This document shows, one piece after another, positions 30,901-46,100 of a stretch of 64,000 nt of DNA. How positions within the stretch are numbered: position 1 is the stretch's first letter; every line of letters starts with the position of its first letter. The stretch covers positions 806,001 through 870,000 of the forward strand of contig JALGAS010000007.1 of assembly GCA_023078685.1 (NCBI GenBank). Direction: 5' to 3'. The notes beneath the pieces are model-generated. The model was not told the DNA's origin. It saw only the letters and a list, made by a program, of their open reading frames with translations, and did no database searches. This DNA comes from Neopestalotiopsis rosae (lineage: Eukaryota > Ascomycota > Sordariomycetes > Amphisphaeriales > Sporocadaceae). The translations under genes and the position numbers were made by a program.

Positions 30901-31200
30901 CAATTAGGTGATAAGGCCCCTGAGTGTGTATATATTATTCTTTTTCTAAAGATTTATGAATATTCCTTAAGCAGGACTTCAATTATCTGGTGTCGAGATA
31001 TTCATTTGCATAAATCTTAACGCTCTCGCCCAGCAACGCATTAGGTTACCTTTGTTACCCCGATAGCTGAGGGACTGCAGGCTCTGGACGCTAAGGAGGG
31101 GGGTGCACGCACTTATCAAATGACTGGGAAGTCTAGGTATCTAACGTGCAAAACTACTTCGTATGCACATTACAAGGGCCAAATGCATGTTTTCAAGCAG
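27959..31200. other. About 3.2 kb of mostly ordinary composition, no convincing gene
   Basis: AT-rich for the first ~250 bp, then normal. The best coding candidates are two overlapping minus-strand frames at 28,387-28,930, one containing MEGVDYFRDIKRLAAIVLRA and HRVLDDPGMRAIYPTEVLGK, the other a hydrophobic segment NILVAVLFVTIAIQITPAV. They may be exons of one small membrane protein gene with an unrecognised junction, but I could not build it. Other ORFs (29,948-30,283; 30,448-30,717) show nothing recognisable. A stop-terminated MAALSNSKPKKQW string at 29,825 lies next to a GTAAAG donor-like site and could be a first exon. Confidence 0.4.
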
Positions 31201-32519
31201 GTATATATATTTAATCTAGCACTAAACTAAGCAAGTCCTTATGAAAAATTGAACGATATTTATATTTATTTGAAGCCTGCTTTTAGACGCCTAATAATAA
31301 GGACAAGTGAATCGCGACATCGATAATTTTTACATCGAGTCTTATACTCATAATAAAGAAAAACCACTGTTAATATACGTTAAAAGCCCGCCCGGTACTT
31401 CGATCCGCTAATTTGCAAATAAAGTAAAAATTAATATATTTCCGTGTTTGCAACTATTTATCGACATTAAAGCCGCAGAGTGCTTCTCTTTGTGAAAAGA
31501 TAAAAAAGAAAACATAAGTGACTAATAAGTTGGGGGCTGCCAGCTTTATTGTGTTCTAATTAGATCTTATATATACCATTTAAAAGCATTTATTCTATTC
31601 ACCATGCTCGAAGAATCTCGCGGATAGTATCTCCCGCTCAAGTTCTATAGTAATTATGCCTATATATATATAGCTTATATTTGCCTAAGAGCTGCAAGTG
31701 TCCACCGTGATTTGGATAAGTTATTTTTTGTTATATATTAATAAATAATGTCATATAGAAACGCTAATTATTAAATTTAAACGGTTTAAATATTCTTTGC
31801 TAATTGCATAAGGATATTTTTAATATCCTTATTCCATAATATTCTAGCTAACTAAAAGATTTCGATATATAAACGGTCCAAAATAGAGGCTATTTTAATA
31901 AATTTACTTATTACCTATTTTAAGCGCAATTATTAATAACGGTCTATTTCTTTTCTCCCTTAATATCGCTTATCTACAGCTTTTGCAATTAATTATTTTT
32001 ATAATATATTACGAAACTGCTAAGCCCTAGCCTAAAATTTACGATAAAGGCACCTAAACTAAATAGTTTTGCGTCTCTTTACCCTATTTTTAGGCGAGCT
32101 AATTAATGCTAAATTGCTTATTTAATCTAATTATTTAAATAAAGACTAATTTGCTAAATGCCATCTCTAGGCGTCCCGAGATTAAGCGAGAATTAAGCGC
32201 GGAAATCCCTTCTCCTTTTTTGCAATTATTAATAGAGTTAATGGATATAATCCAGATTTAGCACCGTCGAAAAAACTAATAATTTTATAGCATTATTAGC
32301 ACCCGTACCCTCGGTCGATTATTTACTCTAAATAATTATAATTATTTTATTTTATTTAGCTTTAGCCGGGAAGCGTTATTTTTTTTAGGCTGCCGTACCC
32401 CGAGTTACCATCCCGATTAGCCTAAACCGTCCTCGAGCTCCCTAATAATACCTTATATTTACGTATAGCACTTAATAAAGCCCCGGGATTTTATCGCGTT
32501 TAATTAAATTAAGCTAAGC

Positions 32520-32760
32520 GCTTTTAAAGAGATTTTTATGCTACGATTTAAAATTATCGTCCGACGAACCATATTTAAAGTTTTAAATAACGTTAATGCC
32601 CCAGGCCTTTTTACGGAAAACCACGAATCGACTAGCACGGCGGCTATTAAAAAAACGAAAATCTCGGAAATTCCTAAGAGTCAATACTCCGCCGATATCG
32701 ATATTTCCTTTTTATCGTTATAAAGCGATGCTTCCGCGTCCTATAAAAAATAAAAGGTTA
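32520..32760 (+). pseudogene. RIP-mutated copy of the 12.3-kb Ser-rich protein gene
   Basis: The DNA aligns to 12,705-12,900: ATCGTCCGACGAACCATATT here against GTCGTCCGACGCACCATGCT there, continuing through the APGL..EN segment, and the translated frame keeps VRRT, VLN, APGL and AIKK in register. Nearly all differences are C-to-T or G-to-A. The frame is short and ends at a stop. The 3' neighbour at about 33.2-33.4 kb has, on the minus strand, a weak resemblance to the end of the coiled-coil pseudogene at 13.3 kb, so the whole two-gene unit may have been duplicated. Confidence 0.8.
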
Positions 32761-35700
32761 ATAATAGCAATATTAACGTTTAAAGCATATAGATATTAAA
32801 ATGCTGGAAAGATATCCGTATTAGGATTATTTTATTAGCTAATACGAATCGAAAATATATATATTTGCCCTGGATTGAATTGATTTGATATAAAATCGGA
32901 CATATGCTTTATTCTTCTATATTATTTATTTAAAAAGCTACGAAATCCATACAACCAAAGTCGCCACCTAATAAATTACCGCTATTTATATAATTATATT
33001 TTTTTTTTTTTTAGACCCGGTAAATGCTCGATTTAATTTAATAATTACGCTCTTAGCTATAAGCTGTATTCCATTTATGCGCTATAATATATCGCAGCTT
33101 AAATAAAGCACTATTTGGACACTTATAAAATCTCTAATGCGACCGGTATCTCCCAAGTATTCCTATAACTAATCCACATATATACGGATTTAGCGGCTTT
33201 ATTCCCCCTATATAACCTTAAAAAATTTGCTTTTATTAATTTCCTTTAGCTTAGCATTAATAGCTTTTTGCATTAAAGCGCCGATTAACTTAAGATAACG
33301 TTTAGGTATTTCGCGAGGGCTTATTTTAAGCTTTTGGCATTTTCCTTTTAATTTAGGCACGGTTAAGCCCTAAAGCGTTAACTAAATAATACGCTTGCTA
33401 TATCTCCTTAATTATTTTTTGCACTCTAATATATTTTAAATATCGTGCCTGGATTTATTTGCCTAGGTAGAAATAAGTTTTTGCAAATCGAATACCTGAT
33501 TTTTAAGATTTTGCTTCTAGTTAGTATAATTCTCGGATACCGTTATTATAAAATAATTATATTTTTTTTATAGCGTTTTTAAGGCTTTAGTTTTTTTAAT
33601 TAATTTATTATTTTATATAATATTATATTTCTCGAAATCCCTAATCTTCTTTTCGAAATTAAGGATAGCTGCGGATTATTCCTAATTTTTCGACTCCTAA
33701 CGACCGAGTATGCCTATTAAATCGATAAATTTATTTTTATAACGCTATTTTTAAAATGCTATTTTTTGCTATAGTTTTTCGTTATACGCAGCTGTCTCCC
33801 TTAATTTTCGTAATAGGTTAAATAATTTTTGCTTATATATAACGAGTTGCGAAAATTCCTAAAAATAATCTTCCGTTTTTATTAGGGAGACGTTATTTAT
33901 AATTATATTGCGTTTAAAATAAAAAAAACTTCTCTTACGGCTAATATTTTTTATAATTTTAATATTAAATATGCTTTCGCTAGGAATAGGTTTTTCGGAA
34001 ATAGTGGATTTTCGATTTTTAAAACTTTTTATAGGTTTTATATTAAATTGCATTAAATCCTCGGTTACGTAATCTATAGCCTTTTAAGGCTAATTTTTGC
34101 TTATATATTTAATTTTGGCAGTTATAGCGTATTTTTAGGACGTAATAATACGATTTTTATCGTTATTAGCATTAAATAATAAAAGAGAAATAGATTTAAG
34201 CGAAATAAAAAAACCGCATTTTAAACGTAAAAGCGTTTTAATCGCTAATATGCAGATTTTTCGTAGCCGATATTAATATCGAAGGAGTTTATATTTATTT
34301 AAAAATTAAACGCAATTAATTTTAAAATATTAAAAAAAATTATAATTACTATCGTCGATTTACGATTAAAAACTAAATCTCCTTTCGAGAGCTATTAATA
34401 TACCTTTAATAAATATAATGGAATATTTGAGGCGTTATGAATTATATTCTAAAAATAGGCTTCGGAAGGGACTCGGATTTTGAATTCTAAGCCTTGGGTC
34501 GACGATATTATAGAAGTCGAAATGGCATCGATAAATACCTTTAGGTATCGCGTTAATAATAAAAATATAGTGCTTTTAGTTTTGCTTTAATTTTAGAGGT
34601 CGCTTATTATTTAGGCTAAAAAATATTGGTAAGCACCGGAGAAAATCAAATGTAATAAAGTTGCCCTTTTAGCAGCCCTCCTCCGTTTAAATTAATATAA
34701 TTTACGCCGGTATAATATTTTAATCCTATAATCGTTATTTAGGATGCGATATAATTTAAAGGTTTTAATACTAAAGACTTTATTAATATATTTAAATAAA
34801 AAATACTGCTTATGCTTTTTTTTCGTGGCAAGGATAACGTTCGCATTATATCGGAATAAATTTAAGGCTTTATGCTTCCTTAGCCTCCCTTTCCTGGTTT
34901 ACTTCTTTAATTCCTTTATTATTAATTTACGTTAGGTATATAATAGCGATATTTAGGGATTTTTTTATTTTATAGCTTTAAAACCATTTTCCTATCTAAT
35001 ATAATTATAAATAAATAATCTAGGCCTTATTTATTAAAAATAATTAAATATTAAAGGACTTTTATTAATAAAATCGACCGTCTGAAATACGAAGCGTCCG
35101 TCTACCGAGAAAATATTACCGATTGCTTTTTATTTAGCTGTAACCTAATATAGCGCTTATATTAAAATAAAACAAATTATAGGTTATTATAGACTTTAAC
35201 GTAAAGCGTTTATGCTTTATTAAAAAGGGATTTATAGCGCGTTGCTATTATGACTAAATTAAGCTAATTTTGATTTATATCGAGGAATTAAGATATTCCG
35301 GAAGAGGCAAAGCGGTAATATAATTACTTTTAATAAATAATAAATAATAAAAACTTTTAATGAATTTTATATTATTTTTAACGCTATTAATAAAAGCTAA
35401 AAGGAAATAGCATAAAGCCTAATAATTCTATTTAATTTTATTTAATAAAAGCGGCCTGCCTTTATAAAAACGCATTATAATTCCTAATTCCAGCCGCTTA
35501 TATTAATACCGGCATATAAATTAAAAATAGTGCCAGCCTTAGCAGCTTTAGCAGCCCCGGCGAGCTTAGCCTCCCTTATACGCATTTTAAAAGTCGTTAT
35601 AAAATCCTTTTGCCGAAAGTTTTATATTAAATATAATTTTATTTAAAAATATAATAAGGCTAAACCTACTCGGATTTTAATTTTATAGTCCTTTCCTTTT

Positions 35701-36924
35701 TTTATCCCGTAAAGCGCTATTACCTCCCGGTAGTCCCGGGAGCAATCCTTTAATATTTTTTAAAAATAAGGGTCCTCGCGTGGATTCTTTATACCGAGGT
35801 CGTTTATAAATATTTAGGCCTGGATGGCATTAATATCGTTTAAATTTATAATAACGACGCTTTTGGACGCAGCTTCTGCGGCTGCGGCCGCGCAAATTTT
35901 GCATCGTTTAAAAAGCGAGGCCGATATTATTAAGAAATTAAAAATATTTAAATCCGTAATAAAATATAAAAAAAAGGGTATTAAAGGATAATAATCGCTA
36001 TTATATTATATATTTAATATTTAGATATTTGGAATAAACGCGATTTAAATTATATATTATAAGGGTAATAATAGGGAGGTTACGACTTAAGCACTATATA
36101 AATAATATAAAAGCATATTATCGAAACGATTTTTCGGAATAAAAATAATAGCGACTTATTTTAAAAGCAGACTAATATATTGCGTTTTCGTCGGGGCGAC
36201 CTTAATAAATAAAACCTATTATTTTTTTTAGCCGTATTAATTTAATAATATAATAACGATAAATAAGCGTATTATAATATAAAAAGGCGCATCGTTTATT
36301 AATGGGTACCGTTGCTTAAATATCCGATATAATTAAGAATTGCGTGACTAATACTAAAATTGCAAAATTTTCCCTATATAATTATATAGCCGAATATATG
36401 CGACGATAAATAAGTTAAGCCACGGGTATAATATAAGGGGATTTAAACCGCGATTTAATATTTTTAATAAAGCGCATTGGTAAAATAATTCTATTATTAT
36501 TTAGCAATTAAATATATTAGCTATATCGGCTATAAAATATATCACCTTTTAGCCGGGGGCTCGGCTTCGTCCTCTTCGCTTTTATCGATGGCTCGCTAGC
36601 GCTTTGCTAAAGAATTACTAGCTAAAGCGTTATTAAATTCTTCCTTATTAAAATATACGTTAGAATCTATTTTATTTTTTTTAGCGGTATTATTTATTAA
36701 ATCGGTCTTATTATATTTAAATAAACCTATCGTAAAAATTAAAAAGCTGTTAATAGCGCGGTTATTTTTGGTTCCAACCTATGCATCGTCGTCGCCGCTT
36801 ATAATATTTATATTATTAAAATCTCGATTTATAAAGACGCTTTTTTAGAAAGCTGCAATTTTCGCAATTTTATTATCGCTATGCTTAACTAATAATAATA
36901 CCGGGCCAGCCGGAATACTCGAGG

Positions 36925-37113
36925 CTGGCGATAATAATGGTAATGCTAATGCTGCTGCTGCTATTAGTGCTAATAGCGGTGATGCTGCTGCTACTAATGC
37001 TGGTGGTGGTAATGCTGGTGGCGGTGCTAATGCTGGTACAGCTGCTACCGGAATAGCTGGGGCTGCTGCCGGTGCTAGTGCCGGTGCTACTACTAATACT
37101 ACTGCGGCTTGGG
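36925..37113. repeat. Imperfect GCT/GGT/AAT triplet repeat in RIP block 2
   Basis: About 190 bp of triplets such as GCT, GGT, AAT and ACT. On the minus strand it would encode Ala/Pro/Val-rich low-complexity sequence and lies directly downstream of an 87-codon minus-strand frame (37,362-37,099) containing IDELLPSGLPDNVKSKKD. This may be a relic of a gene with a homopolymeric tract. Confidence 0.6.
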
Positions 37114-40100
37114 GATATTAAATACGACCGGAAGAGATCTCCTTAGTATAATTAGAATATTATAATATCGAAAGTGTGAAAAACCTACCCTAAAGAGATA
37201 TATAATCGCATCTTTTTTCGATTTAACGTTATCCGGCAAGCCGGAGGGCAGCAATTCGTCTATATTTGCCAATAGCCCGTCCCTGCTATATTTAATAAAG
37301 CCGAATATAGCGGTATATAATTTTTTATTACACGTATAATCGATATCCGCTTTTTGCAGCATAAAAGCTGCCTATTTTTTATTTTTAAGCTTTAATTTCC
37401 TAGCATCTAATCCGCACCGGCGCATCTCCGTATTAATTGCGGTTATATCCCCAAGGGTTAAAATTTTCTTTTTTAACGGCTTTGGAGGTATGGTTTTAAT
37501 TTATGCGTGCAAGCGGGTGCTATTAAAAAAATAATAAAAAACGTTAAATTACTCGTCGAAAATATAAAGGCGGATAATCCGGAATAATATATATAAAGGG
37601 AGGGAATAAAAAGGCTTATATAAAACGACGACGAGGTGTTTTTTTAATATGCCTATTGGAATACGCGTATAATTTCTAATTAATTCTTAGGTATGTAAGC
37701 CGGATAATTTCCCCTAAAAAATTCCTTTTTATTACGAATCCTGGAATATTTAAATAAATAGCTTAGGCCGCGATTTTCGTTATCGTATCCCCGTTTTATT
37801 AAATAAAAGCAGGGGCTAATTTAATTATATAATCCTTTATTTATTCGTATTTTTATTTATATTTTATTAATTATAAAAAAAGTTATTTAGACGAATATTT
37901 ATTTCGTTATTATAAAACCCTGGGGAATCCGAGCTAAATATGCGGGTATTTAATAATTAAATATTTAAATAATTTTTTATATCGATATTATACGACGCCT
38001 CGCGCAATTTTTTTTTTTAGCGCTTTTAGCTTTAAAATCCGATTTTAATAAATTAAATGCGCTAGCTAACCGGATAGCGCTGCGCGAAATTATTATATTT
38101 GGAAAACGGAGTAGGGCTATTAATAATATTTAATACGAATCCGATTTATAATACGACGTTATAATAAAAATAATTATATTAATTGTATTAATTTAATTAA
38201 TATAAGCAAAAATAATATATAGCTTTATATTAAATTTATTATGCTTAAATTTTATAATTATTTACGTATAATAATCGTAATAAAATTTTAGGGATATTAC
38301 GGAAGTATTTATTATATAGCTATAGTAATTATAAAATCGTATTGCGGTATTAAGAATAGCTAAAATTAAATAATATAAAATTCTTTCGGTCGCGAAAAAT
38401 ATTATTAGCTAATAGCATATTTAACGCGCCCGGTAAAATTAACGCTTAATATTAATCTAAATATTATGGCACCCGACGATCCGTGGCGCTTTTCGGTTCC
38501 TTAAATTAATACCGGTCCTTTTACGTAATAAAATATTAAGACTTATTCCCTTTTTCGCGCTAGGATCTTTTGGTATTATCGTATGTATTTTTTATTTCGC
38601 TATATATCTCGTAGCTTTCTAAATTTATTTTTAAAGGCCTTTTTAGCGTTACGTAGCTTTTTGCGTAGTATTATAGCTTTTTTAGGGGTCGGCATTTTAT
38701 CCGGCTATAAGAGCTAATACGCCGGCGGTTTATAGGGAAAAGGTTTTTAAAGCAGTTTGCGATATATAATATTATCGTCGAAACCGTCGCCGTCGAAATT
38801 ATTACCTTCGTCCTTATCTTCCTTAATCGCCTATATTAAGGGTTTGCGGTAATTTATATTAATTTTAAAAATAGCATTTTTAGTTGCTTTTAAGATCCTT
38901 TTTCCCACGCTTTTACGAATAATAGCCTAAAGAATCTTTTATTTCCGTGTTTTAGGAATAGGCGTAAAAAATGCGGCTGTGCTATTAAAACGGTTGCTAT
39001 TACCGGTTAGGCCTTTTTTTAAAATGTTATTAATTAATATATTATTAATTTATCGAAACGGCATATTTATTAAATTATATGTTTCCGTTTCCGATAGCTA
39101 TTATAAAGGCTTAAATTTAAAATCGATAAACGTATACGGTAAATTAGAAAAAATAAATAACGATAAATAATATATAATTCGGTAGATAAAAATATATTAG
39201 TCGATAAAATAATATTTATAATCGATTAAAAATATAATAAATAGCGTACGGATTTATAAAAAGAAAAAAAATTTATATTTTAAAAAACCTCGTAAAAACC
39301 TTTATATTTAAGGTTTAATTATGCCTAAAATTATAAACTTATCTCGATAGGTTTTACGTAATAATAAACCCCGGAAATTTAGGAATATTATTTTTAAATT
39401 AAAATCCTTAGGAACCGATCGGAAACCCCGAAAAGCCTCCGATTTAGCAATAATTTTAAAATATTAAAAAACCCGATTTATTTCGGAATAAATAAATAAA
39501 ACTAAATTAAAAATGCTTTCGTAAAGAGAGATTTGGGAAGATTAGGAAAGATTCGTGAGCGTTAATTTTTATATAATTCGCTTATTATCGCAATTCGTTC
39601 GGACTAAAAAAAATTTAAAATAGCACGTAAAAGATTTATTCGATAATAATTACCGTTCCGCCATTTTACGTAAATCGGATAATATAAATCCAATTATTAT
39701 TAAATTTAAAGATAAAAAATAATATATTATTAATTAATTAGAGCAAAAACCTAATTTAAAATAAAATAGGAGGGTTTGCGAAAATAAATCGAATGCGAAC
39801 GAATATTTAAATATATAATTTAAAGATATATTAGAGGACTTTTTAAAGGAAATTATTAAGCAAAATATCGCGGTGCTATTTAATATAGATATTTTAACGA
39901 TTATTTCGCGTAATAAATGCGATACGGAGGGCTTAAATTTATTTAAGTATTAATTTTTAATAAATTCGGAAAACCTAGCAGCTAAAAAAAAAGCCGCCTT
40001 TTGCGACGATTATTATAATATTCCCTAACGCAAAATTTAACGTATTAAAAATAAAGCTATAAAGATAATTGCTAGGTTTATTTCGGCGGCAGATATATTA

Positions 40101-43100
40101 ATAATATCCTTTAAAAAAAAGAGTATTAACGAGGCCGATAATTAGTTATATTTTAGCTCGAAAAATATAATTATTTTATATAAGCTATAAGGGTGGGAAA
40201 TTAACGTAAAAAAGTGGCTTAAAGCCAGCTATAATTATATTTTAGCGCTATTTATTAATATATTAATATTTTATTTATATATTAAAAATATTTAAGCCTT
40301 ATAAAATAAAAAGATAGAAATAGTAATAATATATTTTATATTATTATTTAATTTTAATAATCGAACGTTTATAATTTTTCGTAGGTATTATCGAATTTAA
40401 AATAACCTCGTGCAGCTTTCGCTATTTTTTAAATTTTATATATAATGCTATATTTTTAGTCCTTTATTAATCCGTTTATTATCGCTAGCCGCTATTATTA
40501 CAAAATCTCGCTATAAAAGCTTATTTATACGCCGGGCACGCGTTATTAATTTTTTATTTTCCCGTATAGCTTTATTAATTTTGCGCGTTAGTATTATTAG
40601 CAGCTCCTAATTACCTATAAAATTTTTACGGCCGCTATTGCTTTTATCGCCTAAAACTAATATTTTTGCAAATTTATATAAGACCTCCCCGTAAAAAGCG
40701 CTTATAGCTATTATAAAATCGCTTATAAATATAATTATATTAATATTAGGATAAGGAATTTGGTATACGCTTTTAAGCTATGCGATAGAATCGTTAGTAG
40801 GAACGTAAGCTTTTAGATTCGCTGGCGATTTTATGGTAGTATTATCGCTTATATTATCGCTTAAAAGTCGGGCTTATAATATAATATATACCTCTAAATT
40901 ATCGTATCCCGAGCAAAGGCTTTTTACGTTTTCGCGGAAGGTATTAAGTTTATTTAATATTTTTTTAATTTTTCGTTTAATATTTTAAATTAGGGGTAAT
41001 ATAATGTTATTAAATAAAAATATAGCGTCGATATACGTACGAAATACGGTATAAACACCTATATTACGCTGTTATTATTTATAAATAAAAAATATTCGGG
41101 TTAATAATAACTTTTGCTTAATTTTGCGCATTCGGATTTAAGCATCCGTAATTATTATTTTTATATAGTCTAAAATATCGATAACGTCCTAAATTTCGTA
41201 AAAAAGGTCTTTAACGCGGTTATTTATAATAAATATAATAATATCGGACCGTTTAAAGAGGCTATTAATAATGCGGTCTAAGCCCGGATTATCGCCCGCT
41301 TATTTTCGAGCGTCGAGAGCTCGGGCTTAATTTGCGAAATTTATAGCTAAATCGATGCTTTGCTTTATGCGTCGCTGCTTTTAGCCTACGAAAAAATCGA
41401 CTAAAGCTAAGTGCTCGGATTAGATAGCGCTGCTAATATATAAAAAAAGCTCGGGCGCAATAGCGGCAATTTCTATATTTATTATACGGCCGATAAAAGT
41501 ATTTAATATAAACCGGCCGGCGAGGTTCCAAATAATGCTTATTACAGCTAAAAATATAATAAATATATATTAATATATATTGCGATAATTTTTACCTAAT
41601 TATAAACGCGGAATTAGGAATTTAGGTATATTTTAACCTAAAAAGTGGATATTAATATTTACGTTAAAAATTAACGCAATTCGGTCGTTTATAATCGGCC
41701 GAAATCGAGAGGGCAATCGAGGGCCGGTAATTATTTACGTTATTATTTTATCGTAATCGATAGCTTGGATATAATTAATTTATTATTTTTTTATATTATA
41801 AACCAAAAGCTATTTTATTACGTACCTTTCCCTAATTAAATTATATCTATAGTTTGCGTTTCCTTAAAGGCTTCGATAGGAGGTTACTAAAATCTATCGC
41901 GGAAAATAAATTTTATTACGCTCGATTAAATATATTAATTTTGTTTTCGTTAAAAAAAAGGGGGGAAAAAAACTCTTATTACGATATTTAATTAATTAAA
42001 ATTGCCGATATTATATTTTTGCGATATATTTATGCTAATATTAATCGCATAAGCCTTTCCGTATATTATCGCCCGTTTATTTAAGCTTTTTTAAAATACG
42101 TTTGCAGATTTTTAATTAAATTAATTAAATTACCGTAGCTTTAAATTAAATTTCTCTATAATTGGGTAATTTTAGCATTTATCCTTTATTATAAAATTTT
42201 TAAAAAAATATATATACCTAATTTAGGCCCGTTAGTTTTTAAGCAAAATATTCGCCCTATAACGATATTAAGGTCTAATATGCCTAAATTTCGTTTTAGG
42301 GGAGTTATTCTTTATATTCCTGCTAATTTTAATAATGTAAATATCCCGAAAATTAACGTAAAAGTATCCGAAGCCGTCGATTTAAATAAGGTTTATTTAT
42401 GCCAAATCCTTTATGCCCTTGCTAATAGTAATTTTACGCCGTTTAAATAAAACGACGCTAATTTTAACTAGGAGAGATCGATATTCCTAAAAACGCTTCT
42501 CGAAAATCTATAGCTGCAAAATATTGTAGATCCGGCCGCTTTATCCCCGTTTATTAAGCGATTATTTAATTTATTTGCCCGCGCCGGATTTTTATAAATA
42601 AAATTATCTTTGGATGGAATCGTTATTTTAAAATAGCCCTAAAGGGTGGCGGGCGCCGAAATATATCGGAAAATTAATATTTAGCTGCGTAAAATAGGCC
42701 TTAATAGCTTCGATTTAATTTAATTTTAGGGAGCACGTGCCGATAAATATCTCGAAATTGCGGTGGATTGCATTTTATATAGGCGATTATTGCGCTATAT
42801 AAGTAATATATTATTTAAAAATATTGCCGCTAATTTTTCGAAAAATTTTGTCGCAACCTAGCCTCGTATTCTTATAATTATTCGTAATAAATAATAAATA
42901 TTATTAACGAAAAGTGCTATCCGCTAAATAAAGGAAATAAATTCGCGATTAGTTACGGATACGCGTAATCGATATATATAAAGATAGCGCGCCTTTAACT
43001 AACCTCGTTCGCATTTAGGTAATCGCCTTAAGATTCTTATAATCGAAATAATATTCGATAAAACGGGCAGCTTAATTTATAATAAGCGCGATTTACTAAA

Positions 43101-46100
43101 TTTTGCCCGATTATCGAGATTTTTTATATCGTCTCTATACGATTAAAAATATAAAATTAGCAGCCCTTTACCTAACGCACTAAATAACGCTTTTAACGAA
43201 TTCGCGCTTTTCGGATCCAAAATCTTTAATAATACTTTTTTTAAATTAATTTATAATATAATAATAAATAAATATCGCTAGCTTTCTAAATTTATCTCTT
43301 AAGCTGGGGTTAGCGGCACACGTTTAAAAGAATTCGATAAAAAGCACTAAGATTTTAAGTTATTTTTAAATATAGGAATTATATTTAAATACTAGGCTAG
43401 CTATTTTAAGGAAAATAATCGTGCTATTTTCGATAAATAATAATACGTAAGGCATTATTTAATATAACTAAAATATACGGACGATTAATAATAAAATAAA
43501 AATCGATTAAAATTATAGCAAAATAGAACTACTCTTAAAAAACGTAAAAAAAGCTTTATTCGTTTTTTATTTAAATAATGCGTAAAATTTTTCCTAGCAA
43601 ACTACTCGACGACGCATCCTCGAACGTATAAAAATATAAGATTTATTAACGCTAAAATAATTATAAATCTAAAATTATTATATAGCCACCTATGCGCAAA
43701 ATATAATTATTATAACCTTCGATCCTAAAAAATAACTTTATATCCTTCGCTAAAAAACGCTATACCTGCATATATCCTTAATTATAATACCTTTTCTATT
43801 AAATCGTGCTAAAACCTCGTAATTATATATAGCTCGTAAAACGGGATTTTTTAAAATGCGCTAAGCCCTAAAAACGACAGCCGCTAGGCTTTTTATATTT
43901 AGAGAGTAATTAATGCGGTCGATGCTTAACCCCTTTAGAGCTTGCTATATAAAAATGGTTCGAAATTAACGAGAATCCCGCTTAAGTCTTTTTAATCGCC
44001 TCGCCGCCGCCGAATGGATTTGCTTGCCGGTATATTGCTATTAGATTGAAATTTGAGCTTTCGAGAGAGGCGTATCGAAACCGAGTATAGCATAAAAATC
44101 GCAATTTACCGCAAAGCCACTAAAATTCTATAAAGTAATTAGAAAATGCGGACCGCAAGCATAATAATATTTCTTAATCGCTATAAGCTTTATAAGATTA
44201 GTAATAACCGGCCCTTTTTTAATAAAAGCCGATTTATCCGTCGAAAATTAGTCGCTGGATCGCTTATTAATAAAGTTATTTCCGGGCTTTTTATAGGTTA
44301 AAATAATAGAGGCTTTACGGATCTCTTCTCGGTAAATAATAAAAGGGATATATAATATAATAAAAATAATTAGTGCAGCAATAAAAAGGTTTTTTATCCA
44401 ATAGCGCAATTAAGTAAAATGCTATAAATAGGCTATGGGATTAGAAATTAAGGAAAATAGGTATAATAATAACCGTATAAAAGAGAAATTATTCGCAAGG
44501 TTAAAGAGTGCATTAATAATATAACCGGAAGAGTCCCGTAAAGTAATATTAAGAATAGCTTGCTGGATACGCGCTAGATTTTGCTAGTATCTCGCTTTTA
44601 TTGCTATATTAGTAGGTAGTGGCATAGCGGATAACGGCGCATTCGACGATATTATAACTTTATAGGGATTGGGTCTTTTTTTAATAAAAAGGGTATATTT
44701 TTAGCAAATGCGAGATAAATAATTCCGAAAAAGGTCTTAGCGCATTACGAACAATTTCTAGCACTTTTGCTTCTAGTTATCGCTCGGATCTATTACTAGG
44801 GCTAATAATAACTAATAAAAATTCCTAGCATTATATAAATATTTAATTTAAGGAAGCAATTATGCAGGCAAAAAGGCAGAATTGCGCAATTATTGTAATA
44901 TAGTATTTATCCGCTATTAGGCACCAGAATTCCTTTAAAAATAGCAAAAAAAAAGAAAAAGGATTATAATAGATAAATAGGCTTGAGGAAATATAAAGCA
45001 TAGTCTAGACACCTAGCAAAATAATATTTAAGCATAAAATCTTTGGTGCTTATTATGCTGCTAAAAGAAATAAGGAACTATTATTTTTAAGTATGCTAAA
45101 AAGCGCAAGAATCTTTAATTATATTTATTAAATTAAAGCCGTCGGTCCGCCCTTTGCATATAAATCTCTATTGTATTTATATATTATTTAGACGATTTAT
45201 TTTATACCCACTGGTCAAATCGCCACGCATTATAAAAAACTATATATTTAAAGCGGTATATCCAGCAGATAATAATACAAATATATATTACAGCTAAATA
45301 ATATTTCCCGAAAATATAGCCTGTAACCCCTCTTAATTACGCGTATATATATCAGGTTATTTTAAAGTTTTTTTATCTTTTATTTCTTTTAAATTTGCGA
45401 GTCTAATTTTGGATAATAAAGGGTATATAAATACCCGATAAGGCCCGGTACGTATCGTTATTCGTAACTCAAGGGTCGCAAAATAGCGAGCCGAATACCA
45501 AAAACACCTATTACCCGCCTAAAAGATTAATTTGCATCTTACGCTAGTTTAATTAGTTAGCATATAATTTAAGCCTTAGTTAAGGCAGAAATTTTTATAA
45601 TATAAAACGAGGTAGACGTAATTTCGGATAGATTGCTATTAATATAGAGAAGTAATAGCACTCCGGAAATAAGTCGACGGAAGTCCTACGTAAAGGCACC
45701 TAGGAAACTAATATAATAAAAAAAATTATAAGCGAACCCGCTTAGCGAAAATAAAATCGTAATAAACGGCGTAATATAAATAATAATTTTAATATAATTT
45801 ATTTATTAGTATTATAGGTTGCAAATAATAGCTAATGCGCGGAAGGGAGCGCGATATAGTAATTATTTAATGCATAGCATATATTATTTAATATAATAAA
45901 TAATAAATATAATCCGCCCTAGGTTTTAGCTAATACCCTAGGGCGTAACGTAATTTGCTTTTATAACCGCTTTTTATTAAAAATTAATGCTTATAAAAAT
46001 TAATAAAGTTTTTATTAAACGACTATTTTAATTTATAAGAGAAAATATAAAATTTAATAAATTTCTAAAGAAAATAGCTAGAAACGTTTATATGGAGTAG

